This document shows positions 6,462 through 12,204 of a stretch of DNA of 64,000 nt, one piece after another. Both the position numbers and the translations under genes were made by a program. The notes under the pieces were generated by a model. It saw only the letters and a program-made list of their open reading frames with translations, had not been told where the DNA came from and searched no databases. Origin of the DNA: CAITYL01 sp041651315 (GTDB lineage: Bacteria; Verrucomicrobiota; Lentisphaeria; Oligosphaerales; CAITYL01); assembly GCA_041651315.1 (NCBI GenBank), contig JBAZJM010000003.1, positions 1 to 64,000 of the forward strand. Direction: 5' to 3'. Each line of letters starts with the position of its first letter. Position 1 is the first letter of the stretch.

Positions 6462-6621
6462 GCGCGCATCTGAGTGACAAAACTGGAGGTTTTGATTGAT
6501 TTACTGTCAATTGCCTTTACCATTTGGCTAATCCCCCATTTTTAGCACCGAAGTGCTGGTGGGGGATGAAGGATTCGAACCTTCAAAATTTGCTTGTTAG
6601 GTCTGTCTGTTAGATGCGCGC
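6462..6621 (-). tRNA. circularly permuted tRNA-Tyr (GTA) gene
   Basis: Read on the minus strand, the 3' half comes first: leader, T-arm GAAGG-TTCGAAT-CCTTC (6568-6584), acceptor ATCCCCC, A73, encoded CCA (6557-6559). A 19-base spacer with an AGCAC-TTCG-GTGCT hairpin follows. Then comes the 5' half: acceptor GGGGGAT (6531-6537), D-arm GCC/GGC, anticodon arm ATTGA-CAGTAAA-TCAAT, and a class II variable arm CAAAAC/GTTTTG (6478-6494). The two acceptor strands pair perfectly. The outer ends also pair: GCGCGCATCT (6612-6621) with AGATGCGCGC (6462-6471). Position 33 is A. The reassembled molecule is a class II tRNA-Tyr. How the ends are joined, or whether they stay as two pieces, is unknown. Confidence 0.75.
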
Positions 6622-6623
6622 GG

Positions 6624-6710
6624 TGCTACTGAGTGGATTCGAACCACCATATCTACAAGAGATAACAGATTCTGAGTCTGTCGCGTCTACCAAGGTTGCG
6701 CCACAGTAGC
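6624..6710 (-). tRNA. tRNA-Leu (CAG)
   Basis: Acceptor GCTACTG/CAGTAGC, anticodon arm ACAGA-CTCAGAA-TCTGT, long variable arm, T-loop TTCGAAT. Anticodon CAG. It is followed by CCG rather than CCA. Confidence 0.88.
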
Positions 6711-6748
6711 ATATTGTAAATTCAAGAAACTGAATCGTAAGAAAAGCT

Positions 6749-7384
6749 ATGATTTACACCATCGGACATTCTACGATGTCCAGTGAAGATTTTGTGAAAA
6801 TTGCTGCTCCGTTGAAAACTGTTATCGATATTCGATCTCACCCAACAAGTAGATGGGAACAATTTAGAAAAGAAGAAATGCAACGTTGGTTGCAAAATGC
6901 CGGGATTGGTTATGAATGGTGGCCGTCTCTCGGTGGTTGGTCAGAAAAGCATGCTGACCTTATCCCTAAATTCGAACCATTGCTTGTTGATGTCGCTGCT
7001 TATGTTCGCGGAAAATTTCCGAAGCAAAGAATAGCTAAAGGAACGAAATGTCCGGAACCAAGTGAAAATATCCAAGAGTCACTGCCTGGGATTCGACCTG
7101 CTTGGACGAATCAAGGTCTTTACGATTATTCTTGGTTCATGTCTCTCCCTGAGTTCATTCAAGGAGCGGAAGAGTTAATTCAACGCGGGGAATCAGAAGA
7201 CATTGGAATTATGTGCTGTGAGGTTCTTTGGTGGAAATGTCATCGTTCCATGGTTGCCGATTACGTTGTTTTTCGGAAGCATGAAGTTTTCCATCTTCAA
7301 CCAAAGTTATCCTCTCACACTAAAGCAATCGGTAATCGATTAGATCGATACGATCCAAGAATCATTGAAGCATGGAATAAATAG
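6749..7384 (+). CDS. DUF488 family protein
   Basis: A 211-residue DUF488 protein. The family signature is clear: YTIGHSTMSSEDF at the start, VIDIRSHPTSRWEQF, GIGYEWWPSLGGW, and a C-terminal IMCCEVLWWKCHRSMVADY block that matches the Cys-x-His-Arg-Ser feature of the family. Members are widespread small proteins of uncertain biochemical role. It stands alone on the plus strand between minus-strand Leu tRNAs. The stop is TAG, 1 base before tRNA-Leu(GAG). Confidence 0.88.
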   Translation: MIYTIGHSTMSSEDFVKIAAPLKTVIDIRSHPTSRWEQFRKEEMQRWLQNAGIGYEWWPSLGGWSEKHADLIPKFEPLLVDVAAYVRGKFPKQRIAKGTKCPEPSENIQESLPGIRPAWTNQGLYDYSWFMSLPEFIQGAEELIQRGESEDIGIMCCEVLWWKCHRSMVADYVVFRKHEVFHLQPKLSSHTKAIGNRLDRYDPRIIEAWNK

Positions 7385-7471
7385 TGGGGTTGACAGGAGT
7401 CGAACCTGCACGCTCTTGCGAGCACAAGCACCTCAAGCTTGCGTGTATACCGAAGGTTTCACCACAACCCC
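7385..7471 (-). tRNA. tRNA-Leu (GAG)
   Basis: Acceptor GGGGTTG/CAACCCC, anticodon arm CAAGC-TTGAGGT-GCTTG, long variable arm GCTC/GAGC, T-loop TTCGACT. Anticodon GAG. Confidence 0.88.
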
Positions 7472-7474
7472 ATT

Positions 7475-7578
7475 AGGCCCAGATTTTTACGTTCCAATCC
7501 AACGATTGGACACCCTCTTTTCGTTACCGAAAAGAATGAAGGCGGCTCTAGGTTGCCGAGCGGCTTGCGCCGCAAGTC
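7475..7578 (-). ncRNA. putative structured RNA or leader with serial hairpins
   Basis: About 100 bases without a credible gene, holding three clean inverted repeats in a row on the minus strand: a CTTGC-GGC-GCAAG stem, CTTTTCG-GTAA-CGAAAAG (7-bp stem with a GNRA tetraloop) and TCCAATC-GTTG-GATTGGA. It lies between a small gene and tRNA-Leu(GAG). It could be a terminator series, a processing element or a small RNA. Confidence 0.35.
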
Positions 7579-7761
7579 TTATTTATTATCCTTACGACGG
7601 TAAAGAGTTTCTCCCGTCACAGGATCTGGGAAGGATTCCCATCCAAAAATAGATGCTACTCTGTCTCTATCTTCTTGTGTCGGTTCAGTTCTATGAACGG
7701 GTACAGAATCGAGACCTTTCTCGAATTCCATAACGTTCAATATTTCTGATAACCGCAACAT
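7579..7761 (-). CDS. hypothetical protein (60 aa)
   Basis: Function unknown. A short acidic then basic protein with SIFGWESFPDPVTGETLYRR near the end, a pattern of a small beta-hairpin domain. It follows the upstream gene by two bases, so the pair is co-transcribed. Confidence 0.55.
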   Translation of the reverse strand: MLRLSEILNVMEFEKGLDSVPVHRTEPTQEDRDRVASIFGWESFPDPVTGETLYRRKDNK

Positions 7762-7763
7762 CG

Positions 7764-7988
7764 TTAAGTCTGAAGTTGAGAGACGCGCCCTATTGGATGA
7801 TCGTCGATTTCTTTCCCGATTTCTTCATAGAAACAATCTTCGCAGATATGTTTTCCGTCGAGAACCGGAATCTTCCCAGTTATCATGCTCTGAAGTGGGA
7901 TTTTACACTTCACACAGGTCTCAGCATCCAAATATAACTCAGATACCCGTTCTGGGTTGTCTAGAAGTTCTCGGATAGTGAGAGCCAT
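7764..7988 (-). CDS. hypothetical protein with two CxxC motifs (74 aa)
   Basis: Function unknown. I chose the ATG at 7988 because a strong GGAGG site precedes it; the longer frame from 8099 would read through the permuted tRNA-Leu. The protein has ETCVKCKIPL and GKHICEDCFYEE, an arrangement that should form one zinc-ribbon-like site. Confidence 0.65.
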   Translation of the reverse strand: MALTIRELLDNPERVSELYLDAETCVKCKIPLQSMITGKIPVLDGKHICEDCFYEEIGKEIDDHPIGRVSQLQT

Positions 7989-8031
7989 GATAACCTCCAA
8001 ACTATACAAAAAATTTTGAAGCGCCCGAGGA

Positions 8032-8146
8032 AAAGATCTGGAGAACGTTTCTTGACGAATCCTTATTTCGTTGCATGTACCATCATGCGTATCCCCCATA
8101 GTGGAGGGGGATCCCGGATTCGAACCGGGCTGCTTGTTAGATCTTT
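8032..8146 (-). tRNA. circularly permuted tRNA-Leu (AAG) gene
   Basis: Minus-strand order is 3' half first: leader, T-arm CCCGG-TTCGAAT-CCGGG (8113-8129), acceptor ATCCCCC (8106-8112), T73, encoded CCA (8102-8104). After a spacer of only four bases (CTAT) comes the 5' half: acceptor GGGGGAT (8091-8097), D-arm GCAT/ATGC, anticodon arm ACGAA-ATAAGGA-TTCGT with U33 and anticodon AAG, and a variable arm AGAA/TTCT. The acceptor strands pair perfectly. The outer ends AAAGATCT (8139-8146) and AGATCTTT (8032-8039) are also complementary. The leader holds CTAACAAGCA, identical to the permuted tRNA-Tyr. Confidence 0.75.
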
Positions 8147-8161
8147 GAATGGACGCTTCGG

Positions 8162-8236
8162 TGGGTTGTCTCGGAATCGAACCGAGTTCTCGCCCTCTTC
8201 AGGGGCGCGCTGAATCACCAGACTAGCTCACAACCC
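8162..8236 (-). tRNA. tRNA-Phe (GAA)
   Basis: Acceptor GGGTTGT/ACAACCC, anticodon arm CGCCC-CTGAAGA-GGGCG, T-arm CTCGG-TTCGATT-CCGAG. Anticodon GAA; D-arm slightly irregular. Confidence 0.85.
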
Positions 8237-8249
8237 GTAATCTATTTAG

Positions 8250-8327
8250 TCCGCCATTGAGGAGTCGAACCCCTTCCACACGTTAATAGGACGCGCTCCA
8301 GCGACCGGCTGAATTAGGTAACGGCGG
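8250..8327 (-). tRNA. tRNA-Ile (TAT)-like, irregular
   Basis: Acceptor CCGCCGT/ATGGCGG and anticodon arm CGCGT-CCTATTA-ACGTG, which gives TAT with C at position 33. The D region is about six bases longer than usual and forms a CAGC-CGGTC-GCTG hairpin. One T-stem pair is A:A. A shifted loop would give ATT (Asn), but the stem would be poor. Confidence 0.6.
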
Positions 8328-8358
8328 AAATTCACAACTGTTTAGCGTATCGTTCTTC

Positions 8359-8919
8359 ATGGAATTTGAAGATCGAGCTATTGGAGTACCCGACGGGAAA
8401 GCTCCGATCTTTGGAGTCTTCCGGAGTTCTCGAGGAAAGCTGGCTGCTTTCGTAGTCAAAGAATTGAGAAAAATTCCCGAAGGTGTTATTTTAGCTTATA
8501 GAGAAAAAATCACCCCCGCTGAAGCAGCAAAACGTGCTGCCCAGATGCTGAATGACTACTTACCAATAAGTCATGTTACATCGGAAGAATATGAAAAAGA
8601 ACACGATCTAGTTGATGGCCGAGTAGCTACTTACCGTGATAGGGGATGGGAACATCAAGCCATCATCATTACGATAACTGGAAACAAAGCTCTTGCTTTA
8701 TTCTTTACCTCAAAAGCTAACTGGGCAAAGAAAACAAGACGAGCTTCGAATGATGAAATGGCAGCCGCCAACTTCATCTCAAGTCGAAGAACCTATGTTT
8801 CACTTGTCCTACGTCCATTAGACGGGTTTATTCCGACATTCAGGGTTGTTCCTGAGTTACTACTTTCGGAACTCAAAGAAGAGTTCAACGAAAAGGACGC
8901 CGAAATTTATATCCCGTAA
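8359..8919 (+). CDS. hypothetical protein (186 aa)
   Basis: Function unknown. A soluble mixed alpha/beta protein with a central hydrophobic strand (AIIITITGNKALALFFTS) and a second one near YVSLVLRPL. No motif was recognised. It is on the plus strand, followed after 12 bases by the DUF1360-like membrane protein, which suggests a two-gene unit. Confidence 0.6.
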   Translation: MEFEDRAIGVPDGKAPIFGVFRSSRGKLAAFVVKELRKIPEGVILAYREKITPAEAAKRAAQMLNDYLPISHVTSEEYEKEHDLVDGRVATYRDRGWEHQAIIITITGNKALALFFTSKANWAKKTRRASNDEMAAANFISSRRTYVSLVLRPLDGFIPTFRVVPELLLSELKEEFNEKDAEIYIP

Positions 8920-8931
8920 TTCACAATCTTT

Positions 8932-9279
8932 ATGAGATCGGGAATTGAAATGTCAACAATACTTACATTTCTCGCACTTAGTATTGCTTGTGCGAGTATA
9001 TCTTTTACTATAACGAAATCAAAAATATTTAAAGGATTTAGGGAGTGGTTTCATAATTCAGATGATCCCACAGATTCAGATAGGAAAACTCGTGAATTCT
9101 TATTTGAATTCCTATCCTGCCCCTATTGCTTTAGTCATTGGATATCTTTTGCAATGACTATTATCTGGTTACCTAAAATAACGAATTGCGGCTTTCCGAT
9201 CCTAGACTACTTGGTATCAACCTTCGTAATCATCGGAATAGCCGCAATCGTAACCAGATTGATCGAGAAGACCGCTTGA
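8932..9279 (+). CDS. DUF1360-like membrane protein
   Basis: A 115-residue membrane protein. An N-terminal hydrophobic segment (about 9-25), a charged loop, then FLSCPYCFSHWISF, the CPYCxSHW signature of DUF1360 proteins common in phages and bacteria, and two further hydrophobic segments. Function unknown. An internal ATG at 8950 is an alternative start. Confidence 0.75.
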   Translation: MRSGIEMSTILTFLALSIACASISFTITKSKIFKGFREWFHNSDDPTDSDRKTREFLFEFLSCPYCFSHWISFAMTIIWLPKITNCGFPILDYLVSTFVIIGIAAIVTRLIEKTA

Positions 9280-9285
9280 AATCGA

Positions 9286-9654
9286 TCAAGCGGCAGCTTC
9301 GGCAGCTTCTTGAAGAGCCGTTAGAGAAGCTTCAAGACCTGCTATTGCTTCAAGATCTTCCGCGGTCGTTGCTGGAAATTCACTCGGATTCTTAGCAACT
9401 AAATCTTGAAGAGCCTTGATAGCTGCTCGAGCTTTCTCAGCTTCAAAATTCAATTGATCCTGAACTCGTTCACTCATTTGAAATCGACGCTCAACGCGAG
9501 CTGGATCAATTTCAGCGATAATGGCTTTTAGAGCCTGAGCGACTAAAGTCTTGCTCGGCTTCTTCGAAGCATCAATCATCGAAGCAATTCTTCGAAGTTT
9601 GGCAGACAGTTCTTGCGGTTCCATGCCAGGAAGTTTTATTGAAAAGCTAGTCAT
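9286..9654 (-). CDS. hypothetical coiled-coil protein (122 aa)
   Basis: Function unknown. Alanine-rich and largely helical with a run of heptad-like spacing from about residue 50 to the end, ending in LQEAAEAAA. It overlaps the upstream gene by 8 bases. Probably oligomeric. Confidence 0.6.
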   Translation of the reverse strand: MTSFSIKLPGMEPQELSAKLRRIASMIDASKKPSKTLVAQALKAIIAEIDPARVERRFQMSERVQDQLNFEAEKARAAIKALQDLVAKNPSEFPATTAEDLEAIAGLEASLTALQEAAEAAA

Positions 9655-9994
9655 TCATAACATCTCGAAGGATATTATCCTTCGTTTCTAGCTTATCGAT
9701 ATCGACATTCTCAAATTTAAAGGGAGTTCCCTTTTCATCCGGATTCCAACCCGAAGCCAACATTTTACGAATTACTATCGCTATAGCTTCAGGTTTTACC
9801 GCGTGTCCGTCTAACCAAAAAAGAGTAGTCTGAGCGACTCTTCCAGGTTTCGGCTGATCAGCCTCAACGGTTAAAGTCGCTGAATTCGATTTCGGTCCTT
9901 CGTGATCCCAACGAAAAAAGGGTTTTTTCGCCGGCAAACTCCAACGAAAAGGTCGATTGTCAACGACAATTTTTCGAGCTCGAGGAATCGCCAT
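9647..9994 (-). CDS. hypothetical protein (115 aa)
   Basis: Function unknown. Basic and Trp-containing N-terminus (NRPFRWSLPAKKPFFRWDHEG), a beta-rich centre (SATLTVEAD, AQTTLFWLDG) and a helical end. It starts 4 bases after the radical SAM gene and overlaps the coiled-coil gene, so the three form an operon. Confidence 0.55.
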   Translation of the reverse strand: MAIPRARKIVVDNRPFRWSLPAKKPFFRWDHEGPKSNSATLTVEADQPKPGRVAQTTLFWLDGHAVKPEAIAIVIRKMLASGWNPDEKGTPFKFENVDIDKLETKDNILRDVMND

Positions 9995-9997
9995 TAT

Positions 9998-11029
9998 TCA
10001 GTATACACAACCGCTACCACTAGTGGTATCCGGTTCCTCAACTTCTAAGATATCCTTAACAATTTCCTCATTAATAAGTTTCTTAGCCTCTTCAGGAGTC
10101 AATTTTCCAGCAGCAACTTTTTTGAGTACGTCATCCAATTCTCTTGGTTTCACGTCACTTTTCCTTTTTCGTTGCTGCCAACCATTATAAAATTTTCCAT
10201 CGTAATAGAGAACTGTTTTAGGGAATTGTTTCGGGTTTACTGGACAAGGTCTTCTCTTTGTTTGTAAACCGCACATTTGACGTACATTTACCGGCATATC
10301 ATCGATAATTATGTCGTGAATGCACCCGTAAGTGAACGGATCATCATTGAGCCCAAATTGATGATCGAAAATTTCAGCTAGATTTACGAAGTTTTCTTCT
10401 TCTAGCTTCAGTTCTGCAAATCTAATTTTATCGGCACCCACCGATTTGGCGAAAGCTACGTATTTCCTAATCGAATCATAATTATCGATGTGTCCAGAAA
10501 TGCAGTTACAATTCAATCTGACATTAACACCGATCAAATGAAAAGCATTAATGACTCCCCTCAAGTTATTGATTTTTACTCCGACAATTTCTTCATTCTT
10601 ATCTAAGTCAAAATCGTGGATTGAAATGTTGATTCCAGTCAATCCAGTCAAAACTGACGAAACATATCTTGGAGTTAGTAAACCACCGTTTGTCGTAACC
10701 CAGACATTTCGTCCACGTAGACTTAGATCAGTAATAATTTTATCTAAATCAGCATATAACGTTGGTTCTCCACCCAACAATATTATATTAGTTTTTCCTG
10801 ATTCAATGGCTTTATCAGCGATAACGTTCCATCCAGCTTTTTCTTTTGGATGATAACCGATATGCTCGATGCACCAAGAACAGCTCCCGTTGCAATTAGG
10901 AAGAAGATTAACTTCCAGCCAATCTTGAAAAGAACCGCCACAAAAATTACCAGGATGCGGCTCTGAATAAATCGTATTTAGATGATGCTTCCCGTCATTT
11001 ATATCCGTCACTTGCCCAACAATTACCAT
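9998..11029 (-). CDS. radical SAM enzyme
   Basis: A 343-residue radical SAM protein with the CxxxCxxC cluster motif at Cys46, Cys50 and Cys53 (LPNCNGSCSWC), then the SAM-binding GGEP motif (ILLGGEPTL) near residue 91. The fold looks like a MoaA-type partial TIM barrel. Extra cysteines occur at about 257 (RQMCGLQ) and 266 (RRPCPVNP), and the last residues are SGSGCVY, which might act as an auxiliary cluster site or a leader-like tail. The substrate is unknown. Its start overlaps an FmdB-like zinc ribbon gene by 35 bases. Confidence 0.85.
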   Translation of the reverse strand: MVIVGQVTDINDGKHHLNTIYSEPHPGNFCGGSFQDWLEVNLLPNCNGSCSWCIEHIGYHPKEKAGWNVIADKAIESGKTNIILLGGEPTLYADLDKIITDLSLRGRNVWVTTNGGLLTPRYVSSVLTGLTGINISIHDFDLDKNEEIVGVKINNLRGVINAFHLIGVNVRLNCNCISGHIDNYDSIRKYVAFAKSVGADKIRFAELKLEEENFVNLAEIFDHQFGLNDDPFTYGCIHDIIIDDMPVNVRQMCGLQTKRRPCPVNPKQFPKTVLYYDGKFYNGWQQRKRKSDVKPRELDDVLKKVAAGKLTPEEAKKLINEEIVKDILEVEEPDTTSGSGCVY

Positions 11030-11174
11030 TTAGAATGAAGGCCGTACCTCCACTAATGAGGCGTTTGGCTTTCTCCATCTTACAATGAGGGCATTCTTTA
11101 ATGGCGGGCTCGGAGATTTTTTGCTCAACCTCCCAAGTTTTCCCACAAGCTTCACAAACGTACTCGTAAGTCAT
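10995..11174 (-). CDS. FmdB-type zinc ribbon protein (59 aa)
   Basis: A small protein reading MTYEYVCEACGKTWEVEQ at its start, with cysteines at 7/10 and 28/31 forming a zinc ribbon and RLISGGTAF after the second pair. This is the layout of the FmdB family of small regulatory zinc ribbons. ATG at 11174 and TGA at 10995-10997; the 3' end overlaps the start of the radical SAM gene by 35 bases in another frame. Role unknown; possibly a partner of that enzyme. Confidence 0.8.
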   Translation of the reverse strand: MTYEYVCEACGKTWEVEQKISEPAIKECPHCKMEKAKRLISGGTAFILNGNCWASDGYK

Positions 11175-11193
11175 TGAATGAATTACCGTACAG

Positions 11194-11265
11194 AGCCAGC
11201 ACCGGGAGTTGAACCCGGCTATCCTCGTTACGAATGAGGCGCGTTCCCACGATTGCTATGCTGGC
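11194..11265 (-). tRNA. tRNA-Thr (CGT)
   Basis: Acceptor GCCAGCA/TGCTGGC, loop TTCGTAA (CGT) closed by an A:C apposition, T-arm CCGGG-TTCAACT-CCCGG. CCA is not encoded. Confidence 0.8.
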
Positions 11266-11267
11266 AG

Positions 11268-11349
11268 TGGCTCCAGGGGCAGGATTCGAACCCGCGATGC
11301 TTTCGCGAACGGTTAACAGCCGTTTGCCTTACCACTAGGCTACCCTGGA
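11268..11349 (-). tRNA. tRNA-Asn (GTT), CCA encoded, long variable loop
   Basis: Acceptor TCCAGGG/CCCTGGA, G73 and CCA encoded. Anticodon arm AACGG-CTGTTAA-CCGTT gives GTT. The variable region is about 12 bases, where Asn tRNAs normally have 5. Confidence 0.84.
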
Positions 11350-11390
11350 ATATGTTTTCTACAGACAGTTTACTTACTGTCTAGTAGCAG

Positions 11391-11463
11391 CGCCCCGTAC
11401 GGGAATTGAACCCGTCTCGACCTAGCGTGACAAGCTAGCGTCCGCCCAGCGGACTTACAGGGC
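11391..11463 (-). tRNA. tRNA-Asp (GTC)
   Basis: Acceptor GCCCTGT/ACGGGGC, D-arm GTCC/GGAC, anticodon arm CTAGC-TTGTCAC-GCTAG, G73. Anticodon GTC. Its first base directly follows the T-run of a terminator-like hairpin. Confidence 0.88.
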
Positions 11464-11483
11464 AAAAAAGGAGGCGTACCTCC
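11464..11483 (-). terminator. intrinsic terminator-like hairpin
   Basis: On the minus strand GGAGG-TACG-CCTCC is followed by six T residues, the layout of a Rho-independent terminator. It ends the structured RNA region at 11484-11677 and sits immediately before tRNA-Asp. Confidence 0.65.
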
Positions 11484-11677
11484 AAGTTTTGCCTTGTTAG
11501 TCCGCCTCCGCCTACTATCATTTGCAGGCAAGGTACCCTCACCGAGCTTATGCCTTGCCATAGCCAGCGCCGTTGCCGGATAAACAAGGTTCCACTTTTC
11601 CGTCGCTAAAGCGCCGGCTGGGTTGGTCCTTAAACCTGTTAGATTGTCAAGGAGCGAGGATCCGCTTGGATCTTGCT
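11484..11677 (-). ncRNA. putative structured RNA between tRNA-Gln and the terminator
   Basis: A GC-richer 194-base stretch with no convincing gene. The minus strand shows GATCC-AAGC-GGATC, CGC-TTTA-GCG, GCCGG paired with CCGGC, and GGCAAGG paired with CCTTGCC, then the terminator. It carries CTAACAG and, later, CTAACAAGG, close to the two boxes in the leader of the permuted tRNA-Tyr. Whether it is a stable RNA or a processed tRNA spacer is unknown. Confidence 0.45.
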
Positions 11678-11752
11678 TGGTTCCAGAACTAGGATTCGAA
11701 CCTAGATAACGGGCTTCAGAGGCCCGCGTCTTAACCGTTGGACGATTCTGGA
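11678..11752 (-). tRNA. tRNA-Gln (CTG), CCA encoded
   Basis: Acceptor TCCAGAA/TTCTGGA, A73 and CCA encoded. Anticodon arm CGGGC-CTCTGAA-GCCCG, anticodon CTG. T-arm CTAGG-TTCGAAT-CCTAG. Confidence 0.88.
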
Positions 11753-11865
11753 ATAACAACTGTCTTGAAACCAAAACTGCTTGTAAACAGTGGTCATTCG
11801 TGCTGCGACTTGTACTTAACTGAGCTTGCAAACTAACTACTAACTTTTCCTTTTACTGAATTTCT

Positions 11866-11939
11866 TGGTGGATCTGGAGAGAATCGAACTCTCGCCGACG
11901 GGTTAAGAGCCCGCTGCTCGACCATTGAGCTACAGATCC
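11866..11939 (-). tRNA. tRNA-Lys (CTT), CCA encoded
   Basis: Acceptor GGATCTG/CAGATCC, A73 and CCA encoded. D-arm GCTC/GAGC, loop CTCTTAA (CTT), T-arm GAGAG-TTCGATT-CTCTC. Confidence 0.88.
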
Positions 11940-11943
11940 AAAA

Positions 11944-12018
11944 TGGTGGGTCGCCTCGGAATCGAACCGAGCTCTCTCAGGTTAAAAGCCTGCTGCATCA
12001 CCATGTTGCTAGCGACCC
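11944..12018 (-). tRNA. tRNA-Lys (TTT), CCA encoded
   Basis: Acceptor GGGTCGC/GCGACCC, A73 and CCA encoded. The loop CTTTTAA gives TTT. T-arm CTCGG-TTCGATT-CCGAG. Confidence 0.88.
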
Positions 12019-12088
12019 GAATCATCTGATTTGGGAATCGCTTCTGTTTTTGCTTCGAGTATCTCATGGTCGTAAACTTTCTTCGGGG

Positions 12089-12169
12089 TGAGGCGTCTAG
12101 GAGTCGAACCTAGTGTGCCGTAAGGCGACAGTTTTACAGACTGCTTCGCAAGCCGCTGCGAGACGCCCC
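12089..12169 (-). tRNA. tRNA-Tyr (GTA), conventional order
   Basis: Acceptor GGGGCGT/ACGCCTC, anticodon arm GCAGT-CTGTAAA-ACTGT with normal U33, long variable arm GCC/GGC, T-arm CTAGG-TTCGACT-CCTAG. So the phage carries a normal Tyr tRNA in addition to the permuted one at 6462-6621. Confidence 0.87.
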
Positions 12170-12174
12170 GTAAA

Positions 12175-12204
12175 TTGGGTGCGCGCTACGCGCTGCGGTA
12201 TAAT
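12175..12204 (+). promoter_or_regulatory. sigma-70-type promoter, plus strand
   Basis: TTGGGT, an 18-base spacer and a perfect TATAAT. It points right into the gene-free stretch 12205-12673, against the direction of the flanking genes. Confidence 0.5.

Noticed and set aside
6278..6523. An 81-residue frame covering tRNA-His, tRNA-Pro and half of the permuted tRNA
   Set aside because: All of it is tRNA sequence in translation.
6462..6621. Two unrelated tRNA pseudogene fragments
   Set aside because: Perfect acceptor complementarity, encoded CCA, a second case at 8032-8146 and the paired outer ends make a permuted gene more likely than chance fragments.
11484..11677. tmRNA, RNase P RNA or group I intron
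   Set aside because: No tag peptide frame with tRNA-Ala ends, no RNase P core pattern, no group I P7/P3 conserved core could be made out.
11370..11831. A 153-residue frame on the minus strand
   Set aside because: It runs through two complete tRNAs (Gln and Asp) and a terminator hairpin, and its content is tRNA-coded; not a gene.
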